64,000 bases of DNA from Helicoverpa zea (Eukaryota > Arthropoda > Insecta > Lepidoptera > Noctuidae), in the NCBI RefSeq assembly GCF_022581195.2, contig NC_061463.1:4464001-4528000 (forward strand), given 5' to 3'. Positions 1 to 11,800 of the stretch are shown here, piece after piece. Below the pieces are notes generated by a model that searched no databases, was not told the DNA's origin, and was given only the letters and a program-made list of their open reading frames with translations. The position numbers were made by a program, and so were the translations under genes. The first letter of the stretch is position 1. The number at the start of each line of letters is the position of its first letter.

Positions 1-2361
1 GTTTATTTCAACCAACCTTGTGTTGTAAATATGGTCCTGAAAATAAAATTTAAAGAATTCAAAAGTGATAATGATATGCTCTTCATAAGCTCTTAAAATC
101 TAAGCTATGTCATAAGATTTCTGGCATGGCTTAAGGATTGCACTGTAAATACAGTTTTTAACACGCACACATATCCACGAATATTTTTCTTTATTTACCG
201 ACGTAAATGCGTGTAGGCTCCAGTTTTTGCGGCTGGACATTACAGAAATAAAACATTTGTATGCGTGCGTGCATAAAAATGTTCGATAAATCAAACGGTT
301 GTGCAATATTTCAGTGAAAAATATTTTGTATGCGATACATTTGTAAAGCGCGGTGAGGTCACAGGGTTCGCTTTCATGACAAAGCATATATCTTCATTTG
401 GTCGTATCATATAGCTAGCGTACTTTACTAGGTCATTGTATGCCTCAGCTCGAATCTATAGGACCAACGTAATAGAATGTGGCAAAATTTAAAATGTAGT
501 CCACCTTTATAGAACGGGAGTCATTTTGGCGCTCGCTCCTTCCATGAACTAGGTGAGGTAATTCATTTTGTACGGATATAGAAGTTCGGTTGATATGGTC
601 AGCACTAAAATTCGATGAAGAATGTGAAATGTTAAGATATGGACGCTTTGCTGTTCAACCTCTAGAAGCCCCAAGCTTCCAAAACTGGCTTTTTATACTC
701 AGTTTAAAAATAGTAGGTACGATCTTAGGCGCCAAAAGCGACCAAAAGTCTTTAACTTCTTAAAGACTTTTATTCGACTTAGTTAATCGTTTTGAAGAAT
801 ATTGGCTACTTTCTGCTTTACCCTCGAGGCATGTATAACATTCCATTCAAAATGATTTGAATAGTCAAAGATTATTTACCTTATTTATAAGCACTAACAT
901 CCAACGTTCTCACGAAGTGATTCACTAGTGATTTATTCGCAGTAGGGGCGAGGGTTCACCGGATTACGCAGCACGTCCAACCATTTACACCATTAATATT
1001 AAACATGCAAAAACATTCAGTATTGACCATTTACATTGTTTTCTCTGTTTGTTTTCCTACCCTTTCGGTATAAGCATTTTCATACATATCTTTTGTAACG
1101 GTATTGACAAAACTGCTCGAGTTTCGAACGTTTTTTCGGCGTACGTAGTTTACGTACCCTTTTCTAACTACATATTGATTCTCGTTTCCGATATACACAA
1201 TGTGGGCAGATACTAAATTATTAATGGTTTTATGTTGACATTGAATAGTTTTATTCTATGTAATCATAGTTTTGTAACGACTAGACAAATAAATGTTACT
1301 TTTAAAGCGCTGGGGAAATAGTGAGTACTCAAATATGTCTGTGATTACATTCAATCAGACTAAAGTAACACAAAATGACTTCAGAAATAGATACCAAATA
1401 ATAATGTAATATTAAAAAACCATTGTAAGGTTAGGTACCTAAGTCAATTTTATTCATGGATATTTCCTGTCATTTATTTCTGGTGAAAACATGACAAAGG
1501 AAACATGCTTGCTATTGAAACTACTACTACAACCCACGGGACAGTTTCCTAATCCCATAATCGGCTTAGCCAAGGACCGTAAAGAAATGGGGTCTATTAA
1601 TAGAATGGGAAAATAAAAAAAATGCCAACTGCCAAATGTGTAGGCGTACTGCGGAAAACAACGTAATGAAGGTTTTGCCAACTTTATGAGGAAACTTCCT
1701 ATTTTAAGCCTTTTGTGATCTTGCGTAGTAGCATGTCTTATTCTATTTTCATCTGTATTAAGAGGCGCTAAAACTCATTTCACATTGACACCTTTGATAT
1801 CATGATTTGGTTTTGTAATCCACATAACAGCTTGTTTCTTTATTTTTGTATTTAATGCTTCTTGCACACAATGTACAATGGCGGACTTAACGCCTCTATG
1901 TGTTCTTACAATGCAATGGCGATAAATCAATTCATATAATTTTTTTCTTTGTACTGGTACATACTACCAAGTTTTTCCATCCTAAATGATGTTTAGGTAT
2001 TCTACAAGTAATTTACTCAAAATAACCCACACATACAAAATTACACACTATATCAAGATTACGTGAGCAAGAAATATAGAAATATTTCCTTGACTTTATG
2101 GCCTACAAGGAAACGAAAATGAGAATTGATGTGTGCTCAATATGCGAATATATGTTTGGCCTAAATACTAACTTCAAGACATATGACCTTTAAAAATCCT
2201 TACTTATTCGCGAACAAATGTAAATATCAGCCTGACCATTTCTTAACCTGTCACAGTTCCTACATACATACTGATCTGAATGATACAAAAAATGTATGAT
2301 GAAAAGTTATAATTTAAACGACATTCAATTTAATCTGTGAGTGTAATAGTTCTTTGCAAGC
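1..2361. other. Non-coding flank, no gene seen
   Basis: AT-rich sequence with only short stop-bounded frames and no recognisable protein signature on either strand. I see no splice-supported exon, RNA gene or clear repeat here. A 5' exon of the multiplexin gene could lie in this region or beyond the window, but nothing in the sequence identifies it. Confidence 0.5.
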
Positions 2362-2905
2362 GATTGAGCATAGTAGGCTTATCGAACAATGACAACTCAT
2401 AGCAATCGCTGATCAATCGCAACCGCTTCACAATACAATTCAAACAATCACAACCACTATCAATGTGTGCAAAAATGATAATCGTTCATATGTGCAGCAT
2501 AATGCTCTAACATACGGGGGAAGGAAATATAGCGGAGATACCATAAAAAAGGTACCTTCTTGTAGGTCAAGCAACGTACGGTAGGCGTGATCAGTTACTA
2601 AAACTAACGAGATGTTCGAGATCTTTTTCAAACCAAAACCAATTTATTTCGAAAACAACAGGTTCCATAGAAAGCGTGTAAGGGACCGGAGTGCTAGTAA
2701 CATTTCTCGTCCCCCGAACATCCGCATTTTGGCGCGCTACTTTCTTAGGTGATCCTGGTTCCGCTAGTCATCTGTTTTCCATGGATTGAGCATAACAGAG
2801 CTTATCGAACAATCACAATACAATTCAAACAACCGCAATCCTATCAATATCAGTGTACAAAAATGATAATCGTTCATACATGAAGCATAATGCTTCAACA
2901 TAATT
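2362..2905. repeat. Direct duplication flanking a TIR element
   Basis: A block starting 'gattgagcata' and ending 'ctaacata' (2362-2513) recurs in diverged, shortened form at 2785-2905. The two copies share 'cttatcgaacaat', 'acaatacaattcaaacaa' and 'aaaatgataatcgttcata'. A TIR element (2514-2784) lies between them. Either a local duplication was followed by insertion, or both copies belong to one larger element; I cannot tell which. Confidence 0.55.
2514..2784. mobile_element. TIR element, 'agcggagat' family, diverged copy 1
   Basis: The left end carries 'atatagcggagata' and the right end 'ccgctagtcatctgttttcc', giving imperfect inverted termini. The interior shares 'cttcttgtaggtcaagcaac' with the element at 33521-33820 and 'cgtcccccgaaca' with the copies at 33.7 and 60.7 kb. 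No coding capacity is visible, so it is a non-autonomous MITE-like element. This is the most degraded of the three copies. Confidence 0.6.
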
Positions 2906-3209
2906 GAAATGCAAAGTGCGATGTTGCTCGCTACGTAATTACAACGTGCCGTGCGAACGGACGCTTTGACAAACTGTTACGCAATTAGTAGCAGTCGCGC
3001 ATTACGTAATAAGCCTTCGGGCTTCCGCAAGGGAATGCTGATTGTTAGGCTACTGAGTTTTGTAGAAGATGTTGTGATAGTTTGAGGGATTTTTCTTATT
3101 TAGTTATATCAATAATAATGTATCTAATTAATATACATTACAAGAGATAATATTTGAATTGAAGTTTAGTCGATCGTTGTCTTTGAATTTTTGCATGTAA
3201 GAGGCATAA

Positions 3210-3931
3210 TCTAAATATATAAAACTCAAAGGTGACTGACTGACTGACTGACTGACATAGTGATCTATCAACGCACAGCTGAAACCACTGGACGGATCGG
3301 GCTGAAATTTGGCATGCAGGTAGATGTTATGACGTAGGCATCCGCTAAGAAAGGATTTTGATCAATTCTACCCCCAAGGGGATAAAATAGGGGATGAAAG
3401 TTTGTATGAAACTTTGTCAATTTTAAACCGATCGGACTGAGACTTTGCATGCATAAAGCTACTATGGCGTAGGCAACCCTTAAGAAAGGATTTTGATAAA
3501 TTCCATCCCTAAGGGGATAAAATAGGGGATGAAAGTTTGTATACATCTTCTTAGATTTTATGAAGAAGTCCTGATGACGAATCAGAATTTTATGATGACG
3601 TTCGCTTAAATACGATTTTGATTAATTCAACCCCCATTCAACCCCCCACGGGTGATAAAATAAGGGATGATGAAGGATGTAAAATGTATTAGTTTGAACC
3701 TATCAGTACGTAATGGAACGAACAAAATAATGTTTAGTTCTAAATGTTGAGAAGTTCTGCCTACCGCTATTAGATGGCGCTGTGCATTTTCGTCTCATTT
3801 CTGAATCGCGGTGTTAAGATTCTCCGCCAGTTAATTACCTTCGAACTGAACTGTAGGTAATCTGTTTGTTTGGTTGTACCTAATTAATAATAATACTTCT
3901 TAACGCGAGCGAAGCCGCGGGCAAAAGCTAG
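3210..3931 (+). mobile_element. Helitron-like non-autonomous element, lepidopteran type
   Basis: It begins A^TCTAAATATATAAAAC and ends with a CG-rich segment (cgcgagcgaagccgcggg) followed by CTAG^T, matching the termini of lepidopteran Helitron-like (Lep1-type) repeats. Near the 5' end is a run of GACT units. Two related units of about 125 bp lie at about 3290-3418 and 3424-3548, each ending 'aaataggggatgaaagtttg'. No Rep/helicase coding is present. The assignment is from remembered terminal structure, not a search. Confidence 0.6.
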
Positions 3932-4629
3932 TTTGGTTATAAACGGCAAAACAAAAGTATAAGAAACAGTTTTTGTCACAGCCAAATAATGTTCACTGCT
4001 GCATAAAGTCCTTCCCAAAGCTGGAGGCATCTACTCATACCTACCACGCTAGGCATGCTTGTAGGTGAGCGCAGTATTTTGTAAAAACGAAGACAGGTAT
4101 AAACAACTAAAAAAATTGGAAACCCGGGCCAGATCAAAAAGAAAAAGCTTTTCCTATAATACCCTTATAACATAATTCCACAACTTGACAAAATTTTCAG
4201 GTGGCCTTTAAAACTCACCACACACATCCCAGAAATATGAAACAAAATAAATACCTACTCTCTAAAGGTCATAACACAAAGCTTTATAATCACCAAAACC
4301 TAAAGGCCCAGGTACACGAGCTAAGTCTCTTTCACCCCATTTTTGTCACGGACAGTAAACGGTAACACGCTCCCAAATTACACATGGGCTTTGCGACGCA
4401 GTAATACCGCCCAGAAATTGAAGCATGTAGCTGTTATATTTACACAAAATTGGGGCGAATAGGGGCGAAACGGACCAATTTACGGTGGGGCATGTTGGTC
4501 AAGCTTGTTTTTGAATTTGAGGTAAAATTGTCGAGAGATTAGGATTTGTTTGTAGTTGTTTAAGATCAAAAATTAGGTGGAATCATAAGCTACCTGTTAA
4601 AAATCAAAATCACTTAATGTTCATATTGT

Positions 4630-4866
4630 TCATTCACTCTCATAATTCGATGGGACGGTAATTCGACACGACCGGTGAGAGATCAATCGTTGGACATATA
4701 TTTGCTCTCCGATGCACGGGTGTATCATTCACTAACTTCGAGACTACGGGCTGCTTTGCGAAATTTTCTAAAACCCACAAAGCTATTTCAGCCCTACCCG
4801 GGAACCAAACCCGAGACCTCGTGCATATCAGTCTTGCTATACGACAACTAGGCCAATGAGGCAACT
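4630..4866 (-). mobile_element. tRNA-derived SINE
   Basis: Read on the minus strand, the 5' part is tRNA-like. A box A match TGGCCTAGTTG lies at 4845-4855, and a degenerate box B (GGTTTGGTTCC, one base off the GGTTCGATTCC type) at 4801-4811. The rest is a tRNA-unrelated body ending near 'gaattatgagagtgaatg'. A minus-strand frame runs through it, but its reading is explained by the SINE. I could not define a target-site duplication. Confidence 0.65.
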
Positions 4867-4984
4867 ACGTTACTTATTAAGGAGAAGGTTACTTTGACCC
4901 CACCATCCACTCAACCTTTCATGAAAATGAGCACGTGTGCAGGGGCTAGTAATATCTATAAATAAGTTTTATCTCATACAGTGT

Positions 4985-5095
4985 TGCAAGCAATAAAAAT
5001 ATACGTCAGCTATGCCGTAGCAGCAGTGTTGCTACGACATAGGTGACGCAATGGTGTCACGGCTACACGTGCTACGCTGTCGTAGCAAATATCCG
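4985..5095. repeat. Small imperfect inverted repeat
   Basis: Several copies of the motif gctacg/cgtagc occur in both orientations, for example 'gccgtagcagc', 'gttgctacgac', 'cacggctacacg' and 'gctgtcgtagcaa'. The block can fold on itself and is more GC-rich than its surroundings. It is probably a remnant of a TIR element. Confidence 0.35.
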
Positions 5096-5203
5096 ATATT
5101 ATAATATTATGCATAGCTGTCATTTCTATTTACTTTTCATACATAAAGTTTATCAATTTGTGTGTGTATTGTTTATTTAATTTTATGGATAGCGTATTTT
5201 GAA

Positions 5204-5281
5204 AGGTCTGTGTATTTAAGTTATTAAACTTTAATACACATACCTTTGTATTTAAGTTTTTAAACTTAAATACACAGACCT
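5204..5281. repeat. Foldback hairpin, 19-bp perfect arms
   Basis: The 19-base segment 5204-5222 (aggtctgtgtatttaagtt) is exactly the reverse complement of 5263-5281. The loop contains a third, partial copy (ctttgtatttaagtttt). The whole forms a stem-loop of about 78 bases in non-coding DNA; no function is evident. Confidence 0.7.
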
Positions 5282-6037
5282 CTCGTAAATGGTTTTTATT
5301 ATATATGTAATGACAAACAGCCTTCGCAGGTCAAACCGAAATTATTTCTGGAAATTCCCCAATCGAAACTTACAGAATATACGCTGGAATTTTAAGTAAA
5401 GACAATGAAATTCAGTCATACATTAATTTCGTAACAAACTACTTTAAATGATAAAAATAATTACTATTTTCTGGTGAAATGTATGATGAAATCTTTTTGG
5501 TGTAATGAAATGGTATAATTACAATAAGTTTCCTGTGCTTGACGTATTAATTTTGGGTCCTCAGAACATTTACAAGCAAAAATACGAGTAACATTTTGAG
5601 GCTTTTACGGTGTAGCAATATTTCCCAACATTTTGTTTCAAGTTCCCGATGGTTTAATGAGTTTTCTGAGGTTCGAAAAGTTACTTCAACCTGAGAAGTT
5701 TATACAAGTTGAAACATGTATTTGTATTGAATGTCAGTAGGTTTAACTTTGGGGGAAATGTGTGGTGATTTTAACTACTTTCTTAACCGTCTTCAAAAAG
5801 TGATGTTCTGAATTTATTCCTTTATTCATGTTTGTGATATTACTGATAATATTAAGATGTTTTTTTAAAGTAGAATCGTGAGTGTGGTGTCGAATTTCCT
5901 TAACTTTTTCTTAAAATCATTATCACCAGCTTCACAAAGTACGCGGGCACATTTATTTCAATTACGAACGTGCTCAAAATCTTGCCTACAACTCGTAAGT
6001 CTAGAACGTCACTGCAGCCACACCACTCACTCACTTT

Positions 6038-6346
6038 CAGCACACTGAAAACTTATAGTCGGCCGACAGTTTACTCGTGTTCTTTATAAACACTTGACGC
6101 ACATAACAACAATCAAGTATTTGGCCGGTATCAGACCGATTGGAAACTTTGATAGAATTACAGTCTGCCCGTGAATATGGATGCCGTAAAAGATCTTAAA
6201 TAGCAGGATAAATAAATAAATATTATTAATAAAATCCGTAAAAGTAGTTATATTTTAATGAATTCAGTTCAATGATTTTTTTAAACCAATATTTTTGTCC
6301 AACCATCGGGCCAACTGTCGGTCGACTAAAAGTTGTGAGTCTGCGG
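6038..6346. mobile_element. TIR element, 'gtcggccgacagt' family, copy 1
   Basis: The left terminus 'cttatagtcggccgacagt' matches in inverted orientation the right terminus 'actgtcggtcgactaaaagt'. The interior motif 'ggtatcagaccga' and the subterminal 'ccatcggg' recur in the related element at 15.3 kb. No coding capacity was seen. Confidence 0.6.
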
Positions 6347-7102
6347 GTAAACGTTTGAAATTCAAAGTGACGCCACATTCCGGGTGTTATTCCCCGGGTA
6401 TTGCTGCTCCAACGTGTTGGAAAAGATCACAGGGAACAGGTTTCTAGGCCATCGCACGGAAACAACACAATATCGCCGCAGTTGACTTTTACTAGAAGCG
6501 CTGACAAGCGCTTTATGCTTTACGATTTTGTTTTATTCAAGTAGGTGACGAGTTGGTTTGGTGAATTATGCGCTGTGAATGCAGCCGCTGTAGGTTGCGG
6601 AAAGTTCAATGAAGGAAATAGTGCTATACATTTTAGAACTTTTCGAACGTCAATAAAAGATAGCCCCCGAAATGTCCACTTTTAACCATTTCTGAAAAAA
6701 GAAATAGTCATGGCAGTGTTTCAAAATGTCTTTTTGCGTACCTAGTTCAGTAAAATCTCTACAATGATCTTTCCAGTAACTTTAACAATTTTATGAAAAC
6801 ATCTGTTCACATAATTTTATCCACTTGACTAATTCATTTTCGTTCCTATTTTGACTTTATCACAGTTTTAAATCATTATCCTACCTCTAACATCTTATAC
6901 GCTTCCTGCAGCTAAATCTGTTTGCGTTTGTAATGAGCCTTCTCATTCATTTTCATGCAGCGCACCCACTTAGTTTGCAACAACGACGTTGCAGGATATT
7001 AGGATTGACACAAGACGGGAAGGAAAATTGTTTATGTGCATACTGCTAATGATGTATGCAAAGGAATATAATTTTCTTAAGTAATAAATAAAACAACTGA
7101 GA

Positions 7103-7200
7103 ATAGAATAGAATATCATTTATTTACATAAAACATGGTATACAAGATGATAACTTAAAATATAATTGACGAACATACATGTTTTGCTACATAAATAATC
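7103..7200 (-). mobile_element. Probable LINE 3' end
   Basis: On the minus strand the sequence reads AATAAATGAT followed by repeated ATTCT units. This is the same layout (AATAAA then a short tandem tail) as the clearer LINE 3' ends at 11.95 and 55.0 kb. No reverse-transcriptase coding can be recognised next to it, so only the 3' tail is called. Confidence 0.4.
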
Positions 7201-8379
7201 GTGCAAATCATACGAGCAAACCATATGCACGACTTAGCTGTTTTCTATTATGTACTGTGTCGAATCAACATGAATACGTACTATGGACAGGTAGTTGAAT
7301 TTTAGTTCCATTTGTAAAAAATAAACTTTTTCTTTCGAACTTTAGTCACATTTCATCCCATACATGCCAACACAGCTCACCTATAAAAACCAACAGATAA
7401 TCCGTAATAAGTCACGCATTCTATACAAAAAGTTACTAACTTCGATACGATACGCGAATATCTTTTCACGAAAATTCCTAAACGTTCACACACGATTAGG
7501 TGCCTCCCGAACCTTACAATGACCCATATTATTTGTATTATATAAACACACAATTACTAGCACAGTTTCTTTGTTACGTTAGAACTATTTACCCTAGTAT
7601 CTGGGTTATCGAGCTCCTTGCCTACAATACAATGTCAGACTGTCCCCTCCCTTCCGATCCCGTAGCTTTGTATCGACAACAGGTACATTGAATATTATGT
7701 TCAGACACAATTTGCATAAAGCAATTTATAGCGGCATTGTATTGGTTACGATTAATATCGGTCGTGTAGTGTAACGATTTATTACGTTTTCTTTTTCATA
7801 AATGTAATAAAATACTTATATTTATGCCTGTCTTAGATATGTTTTTGGCTGTCTCGCCAAGTTTTTCGTTCCGGCTAAGTTCTGCAGTAACGTATTGATT
7901 GCTCGTATAAAAGTATTTTAGTACCATACGCGGAGAGGATTGACAATCAATGTTGTTTTACTGCAACGATAAAATAAAAATATACGTTCTAAACATTGGA
8001 TGGCACTTGCGAAAGGTATTCGTATTTTTGTCGAGTAAAGACAGAAAGTGCGAAGAAGAATTTTGTACTCGCCTCCAAAAACAATAAAAATTTATGAATA
8101 ATAAAGAGATTGAACCAGACAGTGTTAGACTTAATACCTAGGTTTAGAACCTCGGAGTGCAGTAACAGGATTACCATTAAATTTTCATGAATCCCAACAC
8201 AAACGAAGGTAGAACATTTCGGCAATAAAAAAGAACTTGCACTTTTACAGCTGGAATTTTGTTTTTCTTTATGAATTTATAAAGTTTTTTTTTTTATTTT
8301 CGCTTAGCCGAGAGTATTCCATAAGTATGTGAGTAGTACTCATACCATCAAAAAATAGGATTGACTGGTTCAACTCACC

Positions 8380-8465
8380 CACTATCATATATATGGTAAT
8401 AGTATCACTATCATATAACTCACTATCATATCACTATCATATATATGGTAAGATATGGTAATCAC
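8380..8465. repeat. Short tandem repeat (cactatcatat)
   Basis: Irregular tandem copies of 'cactatcatat' are interspersed with 'atatatggtaa'. They lie about 110 bases upstream of the 3' splice site of the multiplexin start exon. Confidence 0.7.
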
Positions 8466-8573
8466 CGAAACGATGCGTACTATTACATTAAAATTAAATA
8501 AAATTGTTTTTGTTAAATTGAAAAAATGTGTTTACAATTGCAAAAGATTAAATTAACTATTCTTTTGTTCCAG

Positions 8574-8690
8574 ATGAAAACCAACAAGCCTTAAATAAAA
8601 TGAAAGGTACACAAAACCGAACTCTCAAACCTCGGACTCAGTGAAGTGCCAGTGACAATCGAGCATGAGGTGATAAGTGCCAAATACAAA
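8574..8690 (+). promoter_or_regulatory. 5' leader of multiplexin with two upstream ORFs
   Basis: A pyrimidine-rich 3' splice site (ttcttttgttccag) ends at 8573, implying an untranslated exon further upstream. The exon opens directly with an ATG, whose ORF stops after six codons (8574-8594). A second ATG at 8600 opens a 14-codon ORF ending in TGA at 8642-8644. Neither is in frame with the main ORF, and an in-frame stop at 8601-8603 closes that frame. Translation of the collagen should therefore start at 8691, after scanning past or reinitiating beyond two uORFs. Confidence 0.6.
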
Positions 8691-8879
8691 ATGGCGATGG
8701 TAATATCGCAGACGACGAAGGCTGCTATTGGTGGGTTCCTGGCTCTCATGATCTTGGGAGCCGTTCTTGTGGTTGGTGCAGCTGTGGGCTGGTTCGACCC
8801 GAAGAGAGAAGATGAGGACACGCCCGCTAAAGTCAGTGCTAGACTGCAAGGCAGAACTTCTTTTGTTACACATCGCGCT
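8691..8879 (+). CDS. Mp: Multiplexin exon 1 coding part: cytoplasmic tail and membrane anchor
   Basis: Encodes residues 1-63. ATG 8691 has a good Kozak context (A at -3, G at +4) and is the first in-frame ATG after the stop at 8601. A ten-residue N-terminus ending in Lys precedes about 25 hydrophobic residues (AAIGGFLALM...AAVGWF). The charged segment DPKREDED follows. The span is long for a signal-peptide core and has no obvious cleavage motif, so a type II anchor with the C-terminus outside is favoured. The donor GCT|gtaagtat gives phase 0. Confidence 0.82.
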
Positions 8880-11800
8880 GTAAGTATATCTAGGTCTTAA
8901 AATTAGATTAAGCATAAATGTGTCTGTTCCATGAATTGTTGTATTCGAGTATTCTAGCTAGATCATGCCCCATGTTGAGTTAAATGTTAACATATATGTA
9001 ACTTTACGAGGTATCCAAAACCGACAATGATCCCCTTCCCCAACTAACAATCACAGACCAAAAACTACCCCTGTACAAAGTAGTTAATTCCTCTAATTTA
9101 TTATCCTAATTAGACCCACAATACTATCCGCAAACTCGGCATCATTATTATTTTAGTTTTCAAAACTCGGCAGCGCCATCTCTATTTCCATTACGAACTC
9201 ACATTTCTGACAATTTGCGTTGCACTGGGAGTTATCTAAAAACTTTTCCAATTATCTCAGTTTTCCATTTATTTAGATAAAAGGTTTCATTTCACGAATG
9301 ACGCGGGAAAAATGTAATGTTTCAGTTTTAAAAAGTTTATAATTATTATAAAGCGCTGTCTTGCTTTGTTTGACGCTAGACTCCGAATGATGGGTGGAGC
9401 GAAATGAATTTTACGGATGTTTTGAGTCAGACAATGTGGGTTAACGTGATGAAGTTTGTATTGTATTTTCTGCTTTTATTCTCAACTGCTCGGTTTAAAT
9501 ATTCCGCTTATCTTTGCGGTTTCGTGACGAAATTTTATTTCAAAGTTTTATTTCTCTGGATAAAGTGGGATTTTAGCATAAATGACGTTATACTGGAAAT
9601 GGAATTAATTTGCAAAAGTTTGAATGTAATGCACACTCATTATATTTATAACATGAAAAGCCTTATTTTTTCACCGTAATCATACATCAACCATACATTT
9701 TCGTTCTTAACATAATAGAAAAACTAAAAGCATATAAGGCAAGAGCTTGTTTGTTTTGAAGAAGAAGTCTGTTTTTACCTTTACTAAAGTCAACACATTC
9801 GCGTCTCCTACTAAAACGCGTCAAACGATTATTCTTCCCCAAGGTTGGAGAAAAACAAAAACAATGAGCTCAGACGGAGGGAAGATGTAAAAAGTAAAAA
9901 TAGCTGCAGAGGAGTGACGGATGCGCACTCATTTACAAGTAAACCCTCAAAATCCTCAAACAAAAACATGTTTGAGCATTCCCCAGATTGTATCAAAACA
10001 TTGTGTTGGTTTAAAATTTTCCCTTTTTTTTACTTAGCACTGTTGGTTTTACGTAAAAACGTGTGGTCGTGAGGTTGTATACCACAGGCGGAATAAGTGG
10101 AATATTTTTAGGTACAAAGCGCTGAAAATTCTCGCTTGAAAATAATATATTATTCGGTTATGTTTCCTTAGGTAAGCCTCTGTTAAATGGTTGTATTTTT
10201 TTGTCTACTAAGTTTTTTTTGGCAGATAATATTATATCTCAGTTGTACCGTAACATACTAACAACATGAACAAGTCTAATTTACATACATAAATTATAAC
10301 CGCGTATACAATTTTTGCGAAAAATACAAAATCTTAGATGAGAGCCAAAATGGTTTCCGTAAACATCGCTCAACAACCCTTGCTGTTTATAAATATATGC
10401 AGGAAGCCATTAATATAGTAAACAAAAAACAATATGCGGTCGGAATACTCCTGGACATGACTAAAGCATACGATAAAGTCCAATTCAGCATTCTACTGGA
10501 TAAATTATATAAAATAGGGATTCGTGGAAAAGCACACAAATGGTTCACATCATATTTAAAAAATAGGGAACAATATGTTGAAATAGAAAGTTGCAATCCT
10601 GACCTTAAACAAATAATAAATATTAGATCTGATAAAAAAATCATAAACGCATCAATACCTCAAGGCAGTGTCATTGGATGCCTACTTTTTTTAATCTATA
10701 TCAACGACCTCCCGAAGATTACAAAAGAACCATGTGTACTATTCGCGGATGATATATCACTGCTAACTGCATGCGACAACACGGTCGGTTTAAATGAGCG
10801 GCTTCAAAACATCTTCGATAAAATTGCAGAATGGATGAAAGATCATTATCTCGAAATCAACTATGAGAAAACTAAATTAATCACGTTCTATCCATATCAA
10901 AAATCTCCCTTAGAAATAAACTTCACAACTAATGGTACAAAAATAGAAAATGTCAAAGAATTCACATTATTAGGAGTAACTATAGATACAAACTTAAACT
11001 GGAAGACGCACGTAAAAAACATTCGATCAAAATTATCTAGATTCGCCTACGCTCTCCGGGAAATCAAAAAGACCACCGACTTTCATACAGCTTTAACCAC
11101 TTATTATGCCTACGCATACGCATGGCTTAGCTACGGAATAATATTGTGGGGTAATAGCACAGACACACCTTCCCTTTTCACTCTTCAAAAGAAACTAATC
11201 CGTATCCTAACTAACATAGACCAAATGGACAGTTGCCAACCCTATTTCAAAAAACACCAAATACTTACCTTACCATGTATATACATTTTAGAAATATGTA
11301 AATTTGTGAGAAACAACCTTACTTTCTTTACCAAACGTGGAGACAAGCATACAAACAGATCTCTAAGACATAGAAACAGATTAATGTTACCTACTTCAAA
11401 CATGACCCTACATTCGAATAGTCCATATGTCATGTCAATAAAAATATATAATAAGATTCCAGAAACCCTAAAAAAAGTAACTAGTAATATATTATTTATT
11501 AAAAAGTTAAAACAAATACTCATAAATAAAGCATACTATAATATTAACGAGTACATGAATGATAAAAACTTAAAATAAATAAATAAACAATATATTTGGA
11601 TATATATGTATATATAAAATAATAATAATTTCAAAACCCCTAATATAAAACTATACAAGTACTATAATATAATAAACACATCTATTCTCTTTAGGTATAA
11701 TAAAAACAATAAATAATATATAAAATAAGCATCACTCTAACTAAATTACTTAAATAAGTACAACCAGAATGAAATAAGCAATAAAAATTTTAACTCATAC

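Noticed and set aside
1..8573. Thrombospondin-N-like domain exon of multiplexin
   Set aside because: Looked for in the 5' flank but no coding segment with suitable length or pattern was found; it may lie outside the window or be absent.
8646..8690. Alternative start of the multiplexin frame at GTG 8646
   Set aside because: GTG is not a normal start in animals, and ATG 8691 lies in a good Kozak context in the same frame directly before the hydrophobic segment.
8625..8915. Minus-strand frames opposite exon 1
   Set aside because: They are shadows of the plus-strand coding exon, whose splice phase and protein features are convincing.
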